DNA of 64,000 bases from an uncultured Pseudokineococcus sp. (lineage in GTDB: Bacteria; Actinomycetota; Actinomycetes; Actinomycetales; Quadrisphaeraceae), in the NCBI RefSeq assembly GCF_947495735.1, contig NZ_CANMAA010000007.1, forward strand, positions 62,001 to 126,000, given 5' to 3'. This document shows, piece after piece, positions 46,070 to 54,572 of this stretch (the stretch's first letter is position 1; every line of letters begins with the position of its first letter). Under the pieces are notes generated by a model, which was not told the DNA's origin, searched no databases, and was given only the letters and a program-made list of their open reading frames with translations. The translations under genes and the position numbers were made by a program.

Positions 46070-46075
46070 TACCGT
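46070..46075 (+). promoter_or_regulatory. -10 element, leaderless promoter of the dienelactone hydrolase gene
   Basis: TACCGT followed by 7 nt and ATG 46083. Confidence 0.5.
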
Positions 46076-46082
46076 GCGGGGC

Positions 46083-46778
46083 ATGAGCGACCCCGGCGCC
46101 GCCCCGCAGAACACCACCTTCCCCCGCCCCGGCGGCGAGGAGGGCCACGGCTACCTCGAGCTGCCGCCGTCCGGTCGCGGGCCGGGGCTCGTGGTCGTGC
46201 AGGAGTGGTGGGGGCTCACCGAGCACATCGCCGACCTCGTGCGCCGCTTCGCCGCCGAGGGCTTCGTCGCGCTGGCCCCCGACCTCTACGGCGGCCGCAC
46301 CACGCACGACGGCGAGGAGGCGATGCAGCTGATGCGGGAGCTGCCCGTCGAGCGTGCAGCGCGCGACCTGGCCGGCGCCGTCGACCTCCTCCTCGGCCAC
46401 GAGGCGGTCACCAGCAGCACCGTCGGCGTCGCGGGCTTCTGCATGGGCGGCTCCTTCGCGCTCACCCTCGCCAGCCAGCAGGGGGAGCGCGTCGGCGCGG
46501 TCACGCCCTTCTACGGCCTACCCGACCCGGAGACGACGGACTGGTCGGGCGTGCGCGCCGCCGTCCAGGGCCACTACGCGCGGGAGGACCGCATCGACCT
46601 CGACGTGGTGCGCGGCGTCTTCGACGACCTGCGCGGGCGGCTCGAGGTCCCCGTGGAGCTGCACGTCTACGACGCCCAGCACGCCTTCGTCAACGACACG
46701 GGCCCCGCCCACGACGAGGCCGCGGCCTCCCTCGCGTGGGGCCGCGCGACGCAGTTCCTGCGCGAGCACGTGCGCTGA
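46083..46778 (+). CDS. dienelactone hydrolase family protein
   Basis: A 231-aa alpha/beta-hydrolase of the dienelactone hydrolase family. The cysteine nucleophile lies in VGVAGFCMGGSFALTLA. The family glutamate is in VVQEWWGLTEHI, the aspartate comes after GHYAREDRID, and the histidine is in YDAQHAFVNDTGP. True ClcD-type enzymes hydrolyse dienelactones in chloroaromatic breakdown, but most actinobacterial relatives have unknown ester substrates, and no aromatic pathway genes adjoin. Leaderless start behind TACCGT. Confidence 0.9.
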   Translation: MSDPGAAPQNTTFPRPGGEEGHGYLELPPSGRGPGLVVVQEWWGLTEHIADLVRRFAAEGFVALAPDLYGGRTTHDGEEAMQLMRELPVERAARDLAGAVDLLLGHEAVTSSTVGVAGFCMGGSFALTLASQQGERVGAVTPFYGLPDPETTDWSGVRAAVQGHYAREDRIDLDVVRGVFDDLRGRLEVPVELHVYDAQHAFVNDTGPAHDEAAASLAWGRATQFLREHVR

Positions 46779-46845
46779 GCCGCGCGGGCGGCCCGACGCG
46801 ACGGGGTCGACGGCGGGGCGGTGCGGGATCTCGGCGCGGACGAGG

Positions 46846-46851
46846 CACCCT
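46846..46851 (+). promoter_or_regulatory. -10-like element of the exonuclease gene
   Basis: CACCCT followed by 6 nt and GTG 46858, without a Shine-Dalgarno sequence. Confidence 0.35.
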
Positions 46852-46857
46852 GGTGCC

Positions 46858-48162
46858 GTGAGCGCCCCCTCCCTCGCCCGCGCCGAGGTCGACCCGGCCC
46901 TCGCGGCGCTGCGGGCCGCCGGCCTGGTGGGCGACGAGGCGGGCGAGGACCTCGTCGCCGCGGGCGGCGCCCCGACCGACGAGGTCGCGCCCGACGCCCC
47001 GCTCCTGCTGGCCGTCGACGGCAACAGCCTCCTGCACCGCGCCCACCACGCCCACGCCGCGGGCCAGCACCGCGACGCGGCCGGGCGCCCGGTGTGGGCG
47101 CTGCGCGGCGTCGTCAGCCTCATCGCGAGCGCCGCCGCGCGGCTGACGCCCGACGCGCTCGTCGTCGGCTTCGACTGCACGGACGCGTCGGTGCGCCGGG
47201 CGGAGCACCCCGCCTACAAGGCGCACCGGCCGGACAAGCACCCCGACCTGCGCGCGCAGCTCGACGACGCCCCGGCGCTGCTCGCCGAGGCGGGCCTGCC
47301 CGTCGTCGTCGCCGAGGGCTTCGAGGCCGACGACGTCCTGTGCTCGGCCGCCGCGCTCGCCCGCCGCAGCGGCTGGCGCTGCACGGCCGTGACGAGCGAC
47401 CGCGACTCCTTCGCGCTCGTCGACGGCTCGACGTCGGTGCTGCGCGTGCTCAACGGCGGCATCGGCGGCTCACCCGTGCTCACCCCGCGCACCCTCCCGC
47501 TGGTCACCGGGGTGCGCGCGGGGCAGTACCGCTGCCTGGCGGCGCTGCGCGGGGACGCCTCGGACAACCTCCCGGGCGCGGCGGGCATCGGCCCGAAGAC
47601 GGCCGCCCGGCTGCTCGCCGTCTTCGACAGCGTCGACGACGTCTACGCCGCCCTGGACGGCGGCCGCGAGGACGAGGTGCTGGCGGCCGTGGGGGCCGGC
47701 GCGGTGGCGCGCCTGCGCACGCCGGAGGCCCGTGAGAACGTCGCCCGCAACCAGCGGCTCATGGCGATGCGCGACGACCTGGCACTGCCCCCGGTCGACG
47801 ACCTGCGCCTGCCGCTGGACCTCGTGCGACTGCAGGCGGCGCTCGGCGCCCGGGACGTCCGCCTCGGCCCGTCCCTGTGGGCCCTCGTCGGCGGCGCCCC
47901 GGCCGCCGACCGCTGGGGCGGCCTGCCGGCGTGGGCCGCCGACGCGCCCCTGCCCGACGGCCCGCCGACCGACGACGGGGCGGCCCCGCCCGACCTCGCG
48001 GCGCCGGCCGCGACGGCCTGGGGAGCTCTCCCGGGCCCGACCGTGACCGCTCCGGCGGAACCGGCCCCGGAGCCCGCTCCCGCCCCGGCGCCCCTGGGCG
48101 CCCGCGGCCTCGCCAGGGCCCGCAAGGACCCGGGCGAGGACCAGCTCGACCTCTTCGGCTGA
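46858..48162 (+). CDS. 5'-3' exonuclease (FEN/PolA 5'-nuclease type) with C-terminal clamp motif
   Basis: A 434-aa nuclease homologous to the 5'-nuclease domain of DNA polymerase I. The N-terminal about 50 residues are an added Ala/Glu-rich segment. The core starts LLLAVDGNSLLHRAHHAH; metal ligands include the aspartates in VVGFDC and EGFEADDVLCSAA, then AVTSDRDSFALVD and RGDASDNLPGAAGIGPKTAA (the helix-hairpin-helix DNA clamp). After about residue 345 comes a long Pro/Ala linker ending EDQLDLFG at the very C-terminus. QLDLF matches the bacterial sliding-clamp-binding consensus. It probably processes flaps or primers. Confidence 0.88.
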   Translation: MSAPSLARAEVDPALAALRAAGLVGDEAGEDLVAAGGAPTDEVAPDAPLLLAVDGNSLLHRAHHAHAAGQHRDAAGRPVWALRGVVSLIASAAARLTPDALVVGFDCTDASVRRAEHPAYKAHRPDKHPDLRAQLDDAPALLAEAGLPVVVAEGFEADDVLCSAAALARRSGWRCTAVTSDRDSFALVDGSTSVLRVLNGGIGGSPVLTPRTLPLVTGVRAGQYRCLAALRGDASDNLPGAAGIGPKTAARLLAVFDSVDDVYAALDGGREDEVLAAVGAGAVARLRTPEARENVARNQRLMAMRDDLALPPVDDLRLPLDLVRLQAALGARDVRLGPSLWALVGGAPAADRWGGLPAWAADAPLPDGPPTDDGAAPPDLAAPAATAWGALPGPTVTAPAEPAPEPAPAPAPLGARGLARARKDPGEDQLDLFG

Positions 48163-48190
48163 GCCCTCGGGCATGCGCAGGCCCGCCCGC

Positions 48191-48228
48191 GACGAGGCCC
48201 GGACCCCGCCGCGGGCCCGGGCCCCGTC
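48191..48228. terminator. bidirectional terminator
   Basis: GACGAGGCCCGG pairs with CCGGGCCCCGTC with one mismatch. It lies between the exonuclease stop (48162) and the convergent dehydrogenase stop (48254). Confidence 0.5.
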
Positions 48229-48253
48229 GGCCCCCGTCGACGGGAGCCGCCGG

Positions 48254-49276
48254 TCAGAAGGTGAGCAGCACCTTGCTGCTGCCGGTGCTGCGGTCGCCGG
48301 CCACCTGCAGCGCGCGCTCGACGTCGGCGACGTCGAACTCGTGCGTCACCACCGCGCTGACGTCGGTGCCCGCGGCCATCGCGGCCAGGGCGTCGTCGAT
48401 CTCGTCCACGAAGCGGTAGGAGCCCACCCACGTGATCTCCCGGGTGACGAGCGCGGCCAGCAGAGCCGGCGCCGCCTCCCCCGGCAGGTTGCCGACCTGC
48501 ACCAGCAGGCCGCCGCGCGCGACGGCGCCGAGCACGCCTCCGAGGGCCGCGGGGTGGCCGGACGCCTCCAGCGCCACCTCGACGTCGGCGGGCAGCGCGT
48601 CCCCGGCGGACAGGTCGCGGACGTCGTCGGCGCCGAGCGCCCGCGCCACCTCGAGCGAGGAGCGCTGCAGGTCGGCGGCGACCACCTCGCCCGCGCCGCG
48701 GGCCTTCAGCGCCGCCACGACGAGCGCGCCGATGGGGCCGACGCCGTTGACGAGGACCCGCTTGCCGCGGACGTCGCCCGCGCGCGCCACGGCGTGCAGC
48801 GCCACCCCGAAGGGCTCGGCGAGCGCACCCTGGCGCGTGGTGACGCCCCCCGGGAGCGGCCGGACCTGGTCCGCCCGCACCACGACCCGCTCGGCGAACC
48901 CGCCGTCGGTGTGGGGGTCGAGGGCCGCCGACCCCAGGTAGCTCGTCCGCGCGTGGAGGTTCGTCCGGCCGGCGAGGCGCTCGGGCAGCGCCTCGTCCCC
49001 GAGCACGCTGGCGGGGTGCACGGTGGCGGGCAGGCCGACCTCCAGGCCGGTGACCCCCTCGCCGAGCGCCGCGACCCGACCGGCGACCTCGTGGCCGAGG
49101 ACCAGCGGGTGCTTGAGCACCGCCGTGCCCGAGCCGCCGTGGCGCCAGTAGGACAGGTCGGACCCGCAGATCCCGCCGTGCTCGACGGCGAGCACCACCT
49201 CGCCCGGGCCGGCCTGCGGCTCGGCGCGCTCCTCGACCCGCACGTCCCCCGGGCCGTGGGCGACGACCGCCCTCAC
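48254..49276 (-). CDS. zinc-dependent alcohol/polyol dehydrogenase (L-idonate 5-dehydrogenase-like)
   Basis: A 340-aa medium-chain dehydrogenase. Catalytic zinc ligands are C37 in GGICGSDLSYW and H62-E63 in LVLGHEVAGRVAALG. The NAD(P) fold has VLVNGVGPIGALVVAALKARG. The structural four-cysteine zinc loop is missing: the region reads VHPASVLGDEALPERLAGR, as in some idonate dehydrogenases. Its GTG overlaps the stop of the MHS transporter gene (GTGA). By context it may oxidise an aldonate or hexonate taken up by that transporter. The substrate assignment is inferential. Confidence 0.88.
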   Translation of the reverse strand: MRAVVAHGPGDVRVEERAEPQAGPGEVVLAVEHGGICGSDLSYWRHGGSGTAVLKHPLVLGHEVAGRVAALGEGVTGLEVGLPATVHPASVLGDEALPERLAGRTNLHARTSYLGSAALDPHTDGGFAERVVVRADQVRPLPGGVTTRQGALAEPFGVALHAVARAGDVRGKRVLVNGVGPIGALVVAALKARGAGEVVAADLQRSSLEVARALGADDVRDLSAGDALPADVEVALEASGHPAALGGVLGAVARGGLLVQVGNLPGEAAPALLAALVTREITWVGSYRFVDEIDDALAAMAAGTDVSAVVTHEFDVADVERALQVAGDRSTGSSKVLLTF

Positions 49277-50670
49277 GCCGCGTCCTGCAGCTGCACGAGG
49301 TCGCGGCCGCGGGTCTCCGGCGCGAGGCGCGCGGCGACGAGCGCGCAGGCCGAGTAGGCGACGATCATCACGGCGATCGGCCAGCCCGAGCCGGTGGCCA
49401 CCGTCAGCGCGGCGGCGAGCACGGGGCCGATGGCCGTGGCGAGCACGCCACCGATCTCCTTCGCGAGCGCCAGCTGGGTGAAGCGCGAGCGGCCCCCGAA
49501 CAGCTCGGCCATCGTGACGCTCTCCATGGAGAACAGGCCGAGGACGCCGAGGTTCAGCGCGACGACGATGGCGATGCTCACGAGCAGCGGGTCCCGGGTG
49601 TCCAGCATCGCCACCATCGGGAAGGCGTAGGCCATGGTGAAGATCGTCAGCACGGTGTAGACCGGCCGCCGCCCGAAGCGGTCGCCCGCCATCCCGGCCA
49701 GCGGCACCGTGAGGAACCCGATGGCCGAGCCGATGAGGATCGCCGTCGTGCCGACGGTGCCCTCCAGGAGGAGCTCGGTCGCGAGGTAGCCGAGCAGGAA
49801 CGTCTGGATGATCCCCGAGTTGCCGGCCTGGCCGAAGCGGAGGCCGAAGGCGAGGAAGAACGCCCGGCCCTTGCGCTGCTCCAGACCGCTCTCGATGACG
49901 CCCCGGTCGGCGGCGGACTCCTGCGCCGCGATCTCGGCGCGGGTGAGGGCGACGCCGTCCTGCACGTCGGCCCGCTGCTCGAAGACCGGGCTCTCCTTGA
50001 GGTGACGGCGGATGTAGACGGTCATCAGGAGCAGCACGATGCTCAGCAGGAACGGCAGTCGCCAGCCCCAGGAGAGCAGCTGGTCCTGGGTGAGGACCTG
50101 CAGCAGGATCGCCCAGATGCCCGACGCCAGCAGGGTGCCGGTGTTGGTGCCCAGCGCGACGAGCGAGGCGATGAGGCCGCGGCGGCGGACCGGCGCGTAC
50201 TCGACGAGCATCACCGTGGCGCCGGCGATCTCGGCGCCCGCGCCGAAGCCCTGCACCAGCCGCAGCGCCACGAGCAGCGCGGGGGCCAGGAGGCCCACCT
50301 GCTCGTACGTGGGCAGGACGCCGATGAGGGTCGTCGACCCGCCCATCAGGGCGATCGTGATGACGAGGACCCTCTTGCGCCCGAGCCGGTCGCCCATCCG
50401 GCCGAAGTAGACGGCGCCGGCGAGCCGGGCCACGTACCCGACGCCGTAGACGCCCATGGCGGCGATGAGGGCCACGCCCGGCTCGTCCGACGGGAAGAAC
50501 AGGAAGGCGAAGACCAGCGCCGTGGCGAGGGAGTACAGCTGGTAGTCCATGAACTCCAGCGCGGTGCCCAGCCAGCCGGAGACGGCGGCCCGGGCGAGGT
50601 CCTTGGTGCTGCGCTCGCCCTCCGCGGGCGGGGCGCCCCCGGACGCCGTCGGTGTCCTGGGTGTGCTCAT
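49273..50670 (-). CDS. MHS-family MFS metabolite:H+ symporter
   Basis: A 465-aa, 12-TM transporter of the metabolite:H+ symporter group (ShiA/KgtP/ProP-like). Family marks are AAVSGWLGTALEFMDYQLYS at TM1, GYVARLAGAVYFGRMGDRLG with RKRVLV (motif A), RLVQGFGAGAEIAGATVMLVEY, and RRGLIASLVALG. A long central loop (ESPVFEQRADVQDG) is typical. ATG with GGAGGAG upstream. It is divergent from the GntR gene, and a CATAC-AA-GTATG palindrome lies between them. It likely imports a sugar acid for the neighbouring mannonate/KDG pathway. Confidence 0.9.
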   Translation of the reverse strand: MSTPRTPTASGGAPPAEGERSTKDLARAAVSGWLGTALEFMDYQLYSLATALVFAFLFFPSDEPGVALIAAMGVYGVGYVARLAGAVYFGRMGDRLGRKRVLVITIALMGGSTTLIGVLPTYEQVGLLAPALLVALRLVQGFGAGAEIAGATVMLVEYAPVRRRGLIASLVALGTNTGTLLASGIWAILLQVLTQDQLLSWGWRLPFLLSIVLLLMTVYIRRHLKESPVFEQRADVQDGVALTRAEIAAQESAADRGVIESGLEQRKGRAFFLAFGLRFGQAGNSGIIQTFLLGYLATELLLEGTVGTTAILIGSAIGFLTVPLAGMAGDRFGRRPVYTVLTIFTMAYAFPMVAMLDTRDPLLVSIAIVVALNLGVLGLFSMESVTMAELFGGRSRFTQLALAKEIGGVLATAIGPVLAAALTVATGSGWPIAVMIVAYSACALVAARLAPETRGRDLVQLQDAA

Positions 50671-50720
50671 GTCCGCTCCTCCATCGCAGCGACAGCCTGA
50701 CGGCCGCGTCAGTCGGCTAC

Positions 50721-50732
50721 CATACAAGTATG
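50721..50732. promoter_or_regulatory. GntR operator candidate 1
   Basis: Perfect palindrome CATAC-AA-GTATG between the divergent transporter and gntR genes, overlapping a TACCAT -10 candidate (50718-50723). Its reverse complement shares CTTGTATG with the site upstream of manD. Confidence 0.6.
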
Positions 50733-50758
50733 TCCCGGCACTCTGGCACACTCCGCAG

Positions 50759-51463
50759 GTGACAGTCCACGACGCCGCCCGACGCGCCCCCCGGGGCCGG
50801 GTGGTGATGCCCCGGGGCGCGCGCGCCCACGTGCTCGAGCTGCTGCGCCACCGCATCATCACGCTGCAGATCCCTCCGGGCGCCCCGCTGTCGGAGAACG
50901 AGCTCGCCGCCCAGCTCGGGGTCAGCCGGACCCCCGTGCGCGAGAGCGTCATCCTCCTGGCCGAGCAGGGGCTCGTCAGCGTCGTCCCGCAGGTGGGGAC
51001 CTACGTGGCCCCCCTGCGCCTCAGCGACATCGCCAGCGCCCAGTTCGTGCGCGAGGCCCTCGAGGTCGCCTCCCTCGCAGAGGCTCTCGACAAGGTGGGC
51101 GACCAGGACGTCGCCGACCTGCGCGCCCTCGTCGCGGCGCAGCGGAACGCCGCCCCCGACGCGTTCTTCCCCCTCGACGAGGAGTTCCACCTGCGCCTGC
51201 TGAGCATCAGCGGGCACGCCTCGGCGTGGCGGGCCGTCAGCCACGCGAAGGCCCACCTGGACCGGGCGCGCCACCTCAGCCTGCCCCTGCCCCGCCAGGT
51301 CGACGTGCTCGTCGACCAGCACGAGGCCGTCGTCGACGCCCTGGCGCAGGGGCGCGCCGAGGAGGCGACCGACGCGCTGCGCACCCACCTGCGCAAGGTC
51401 TTCGACGACGTCGCGGTCGTCCGCCAGCAGCACCCCGACTACTTCGTCGACGACCCCGCCTGA
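50759..51463 (+). CDS. GntR-family (FadR-type) transcriptional regulator
   Basis: A 234-aa regulator. The winged helix (about residues 22-88) shows HRIITLQIPPGAPLSENELA, the recognition part GVSRTPVRESVILLAEQGLV, and wing VPQVGTYVAPL. The C-terminal FCD-type helical ligand domain (about 95-225) carries REALEVASL, DEEFHLRLLSISGH and DQHEAVVDALAQGRAEEA, which hold the metal/ligand histidines. GTG start; an internal ATG at residue 17 is possible. It sits between two sugar-acid operons and most likely represses both. Confidence 0.9.
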   Translation: MTVHDAARRAPRGRVVMPRGARAHVLELLRHRIITLQIPPGAPLSENELAAQLGVSRTPVRESVILLAEQGLVSVVPQVGTYVAPLRLSDIASAQFVREALEVASLAEALDKVGDQDVADLRALVAAQRNAAPDAFFPLDEEFHLRLLSISGHASAWRAVSHAKAHLDRARHLSLPLPRQVDVLVDQHEAVVDALAQGRAEEATDALRTHLRKVFDDVAVVRQQHPDYFVDDPA

Positions 51464-51494
51464 GCGACGACGCGACGCCCTGCCGTCGCGCTCA
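51461..51494. terminator. convergent-gene hairpin
   Basis: TGAGCGACG pairs with CGTCGCGCTCA with a two-base bulge. It includes the stop codons of both gntR and eda. Confidence 0.35.
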
Positions 51495-52157
51495 GGCGGC
51501 GGACGCGCCCCGGTGCGGGCCGAGCGCCTCGACCGCCTCCCGGGCCAGCCGCTCGACCTCGCCGAAGCGGCCCTCGGCCACGACCGACGCGGGGGTGAGC
51601 CAGCTCCCCCCGACGCAGGGCACGTTCGAGAGGCCGAGGTAGTCCGGCGCGCTCGCCTGGCTGATCCCGCCCGTGGGGCAGAACCGCAGCTGCGGCAGCG
51701 GGGAGCGCAGCGCGCCGAGGAACGGCGCCCCGCCCGCCTGCTCGGCGGGGAAGAACTTCAGGTCGCGGACGCCGAGCTCGAGGGCCGCGAGGGCCTCGGA
51801 GACCGTCGAGACCCCGGGCAGGACCGCGACGCCCGACTCCTGCGCCGCCCGGATGATCGCCGGGGTGCTGCCGGGGCTGACGACGAACCGGGCACCCGCC
51901 TCGACGGACCGCTCGACGTCGGCCGCGCTGACGCACGTCCCGACGCCGAGGACGACCTCGGGCACCTCCGCGGCGATGCGCCGCGCGCTCTCCAGGGCGG
52001 TGGGCGTGCGCAGCGTCAGCTCCACGACGCCGACTCCGCCGGCGTGCAGGGCGCGGGCGAGGGGCACCGCGGCCTCGGGGTCGTCGAGCACGACGACGGG
52101 GATCACGGGCGAGAGCCCCATCACCTCGGCGGCGGTGGGGCGGTCAGGCGTCGTCAC
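51492..52157 (-). CDS. eda: 2-keto-3-deoxy-6-phosphogluconate aldolase
   Basis: A 221-aa class I aldolase that cleaves KDPG to pyruvate and glyceraldehyde-3-phosphate. The catalytic E46 is in VVELTLRTP and the Schiff-base K134 is in RDLKFFPAEQAGG. Other family features are SPVIPVVVLDDPE, GVGTCVSAADVE, FVVSPGSTP and CPTGGISQ. GTG start lies 14 nt inside the end of the preceding dehydrogenase gene. It is the last gene of manD-kdgK-uxuB-eda and completes the pathway. Confidence 0.94.
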   Translation of the reverse strand: MTTPDRPTAAEVMGLSPVIPVVVLDDPEAAVPLARALHAGGVGVVELTLRTPTALESARRIAAEVPEVVLGVGTCVSAADVERSVEAGARFVVSPGSTPAIIRAAQESGVAVLPGVSTVSEALAALELGVRDLKFFPAEQAGGAPFLGALRSPLPQLRFCPTGGISQASAPDYLGLSNVPCVGGSWLTPASVVAEGRFGEVERLAREAVEALGPHRGASAA

Positions 52158-53619
52158 GGTGCAGCTCCTCCTCGAGGCCCGCGGTCCCGGAGGAGGCGAG
52201 CAGGGCGTACCAGCGGGTCACGGCGTCGGCGAAGCCCCGCGAGGCGCCCACCTCCTCGGTGAACACCTCCCGGGACCCGAGCAGGGCGGGCACGACGTCC
52301 TCGGTCCGCCGGCTGCCGCCGAGGCGGCCGGTGAGGAGGTCCGCCAGGGGGTCGGCCAGCTCGGCGGCCGGGGTGCGCGCCACGTGCAGCATCCACGCCG
52401 CGGCGAGCAGGGCGTGCCAGCGCGGCACCGCGCCGGCGCGCAGCCGCTCCGCCGCGGGGGCGACGACGCGGGGCACCAGCTTCTGCGAGCCGTCGGAGCC
52501 GACCTGCGCGCTCGTGTGCGCGAGCGCCGGGTTGGCGAAGCGCCCCAGGACCGTGCGGCCGTACTCCGCGACGTCGAGGTCGCGGGGCACGTGCAGGGTC
52601 GGGACGACGTCCTCGGCGACGAACCGCTGCGCCACCGCCAGCAGGGTCGGCCGCGAGACCGCCTCGGCGATGGTGCGCGCCCCGTCCACCTCGCCGAGGT
52701 GGGCGAGCAGCGAGTGGGAGGCGTTGAGCACGCGCAGCTTGCACGTCTCCCACGGCTCGACGTCGTCGGTGAGGACGGCCCCGGCGAGCTCCCACGCGGG
52801 GCGCTCCCCCGCGAAGTCGTCCTGGACCACCCACTGCCGGAAGGGCTCGGCGACGACGGCCGCCTCGTCGCGCAGGCCCAGCTCCTCGGCGACGGCCGCG
52901 AGGTCCGCCTCGGTGGTGGCCGGCGTGATCCGGTCGACCATGGTGGAGGGGAACGTGGTGCGGGACAGCTGCTCCCGCAGCGGGCGCGCCCGCTGCGCGG
53001 GCAGGGCGTCGGCGAAGCCCTCGACCAGGCGCCGCAGCACCGCGCCGTTGGAGGGCAGGTTGTCGCAGGAGACGACGCTGAGCGGCCCGCCGCCCCGCTC
53101 CCCGCGCAGGGCGAGGCCCCGCGCCAGCAGGCCCACCGGGGTGGTGGGCCGCTCGGGCGCGGCGAGGTCGGCCGCGACGGCGGGGTCGCCCGCGGCCAGG
53201 CCGCCGGTGGCGGGGTCGACCCGGTAGCCCTTCTCCGTGATCGTCAGGGTCACGACGGCCGTCTCCGGGGCGGCGATGTGGGCGGCCACCTCGTGCGGCT
53301 GGGTGGGCGCGGTCAGCACCTCGCGCACCGCGCTGACGAGCCGCAGCGGCGCCGCGCCCTCCCCGCGCTCGCTGACCGTGTAGAGGCAGTCCTGCGGCGC
53401 CAGCTGCCGGGCCACGGCGTCGCTGCGCAGCGTGGCCGCGCTGAGGCCCCAGCGCGTCTCGCCCGTGGCCCGCATCGCCTCCTGCGTGTAGACGGCGGTG
53501 TGCGCGCGGGCGAAGGCCCCGATCCCGAGGTGGACGACGCCGGTGCGCAGGCTCTCCGGCGACGGCGCCGGCTCGGGGTGGCCGGCGCTCGCGAGGGCGC
53601 TGCGCGACAGGCGGGTCAC
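52144..53619 (-). CDS. uxuB: mannitol dehydrogenase family, probable fructuronate reductase
   Basis: A 491-aa long-chain polyol dehydrogenase. The NAD-binding start is VVHLGIGAFARAHTAVYTQE. Further motifs are VVSCDNLPSNGAVLRRLVEG, TFPSTMVDRITP, and the active-site segment KLRVLNASHSLLAHLG with the conserved Lys and Asn. Family members reduce fructuronate to mannonate (UxuB) or oxidise mannitol. Placement between KDG kinase and KDPG aldolase, in an operon with mannonate dehydratase, favours UxuB. GTG overlaps the kinase stop (GTGA). Confidence 0.9.
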   Translation of the reverse strand: MTRLSRSALASAGHPEPAPSPESLRTGVVHLGIGAFARAHTAVYTQEAMRATGETRWGLSAATLRSDAVARQLAPQDCLYTVSERGEGAAPLRLVSAVREVLTAPTQPHEVAAHIAAPETAVVTLTITEKGYRVDPATGGLAAGDPAVAADLAAPERPTTPVGLLARGLALRGERGGGPLSVVSCDNLPSNGAVLRRLVEGFADALPAQRARPLREQLSRTTFPSTMVDRITPATTEADLAAVAEELGLRDEAAVVAEPFRQWVVQDDFAGERPAWELAGAVLTDDVEPWETCKLRVLNASHSLLAHLGEVDGARTIAEAVSRPTLLAVAQRFVAEDVVPTLHVPRDLDVAEYGRTVLGRFANPALAHTSAQVGSDGSQKLVPRVVAPAAERLRAGAVPRWHALLAAAWMLHVARTPAAELADPLADLLTGRLGGSRRTEDVVPALLGSREVFTEEVGASRGFADAVTRWYALLASSGTAGLEEELHRDDA

Positions 53620-54572
53620 CGGCCGGCCCGGCGGGCGGCGAGGTGGGCGCGCACCTGCTCGGCGGAGGGCACGAGGCCCGTCCCGCCGCGCCCGCCGACG
53701 ACGAGCGAGGCCGCGGCCACGCCCTGCAGGACGGCGTCGGGCAGGTCCGCCCCCAGGGCCAGGTGCGCGGCCGTCGTCCCGACGAAGGAGTCCCCCGCTC
53801 CGGTCTGGTCCACCACGTGCGGCGCCGGCACGGCGTCCACCCAGGTGCCGCCGTCGGGCAGCCCGTCGGCCTCGACGTGGACGCCGCGGGCGCCGCACGT
53901 CACGGCGACGCCGCGGGCGCCCCGGCCGCGCAGGTCGCGCGCGGCCTCCTGCGGCGTCGACGCGCCGAGCAGGCGGGTCTCGGCCGGGTACGAGGGCGTC
54001 ACCAGCGCGCAGCGCGGCGCCAGCGCGAGCAGGTCGGCCAGCGCCTCCTCCGACGAGCGCAGGCGAGGCCGGTGGTTGGGGTCGTACACGAAGCGCGAGG
54101 CCGCCTCGGCGGCCGCCATGACGGCCGCCCGCGCCGACGCGGAGATCGCACAGGTGATGCCGCCGGCGAGGACCGCGCCCGCCGCGGCGAGCACGCCCGC
54201 GTCCAGGTGCTCCGGGCCCAGCGTCGAGCCGACGCTGCCCCGGCGGACGTAGGTGAACTCGCGCTCGCCGTCCGGGTCGGCGTGGGTGAGGTAGAGGCCC
54301 TGCTGGCCCTCGCCGGTCACGAGCAGGTCGGTGCTGACGCCGAGCTCGGCCACCCGCGCCCGCACGGCCCGCCCGGCCTCGTCGTCCGCGACGACGCTGA
54401 CCAGGCCGGTGCGCGCACCGGCGGCCGCGGCGGCCGCGGCGGCGTTGAGCGCGTCGCCCGAGATGCCGAGGCGGGCGGGCACGCCGTCGCCCAGCGGGGC
54501 GTCCGTCGAGACCTCCAGCAGCACCTCGCCGAGGACGACCACGTCGAAGGGGCGGCGCGCGTCGGCGCTCAC
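53616..54572 (-). CDS. kdgK: PfkB-family sugar kinase, probable 2-keto-3-deoxygluconate kinase
   Basis: A 318-aa ribokinase-fold kinase. It begins [17 protein letters not shown] and has [20 protein letters not shown] (substrate side) and [20 protein letters not shown], with the catalytic Asp in GAGD. The tyrosine/arginine region [17 protein letters not shown] resembles KdgK. It would phosphorylate KDG made by the upstream mannonate dehydratase, supplying KDPG to eda. GTG overlaps the manD stop (GTGA). Confidence 0.9.
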   Translation of the reverse strand: MSADARRPFDVVVLGEVLLEVSTDAPLGDGVPARLGISGDALNAAAAAAAAGARTGLVSVVADDEAGRAVRARVAELGVSTDLLVTGEGQQGLYLTHADPDGEREFTYVRRGSVGSTLGPEHLDAGVLAAAGAVLAGGITCAISASARAAVMAAAEAASRFVYDPNHRPRLRSSEEALADLLALAPRCALVTPSYPAETRLLGASTPQEAARDLRGRGARGVAVTCGARGVHVEADGLPDGGTWVDAVPAPHVVDQTGAGDSFVGTTAAHLALGADLPDAVLQGVAAASLVVGGRGGTGLVPSAEQVRAHLAARRAGR

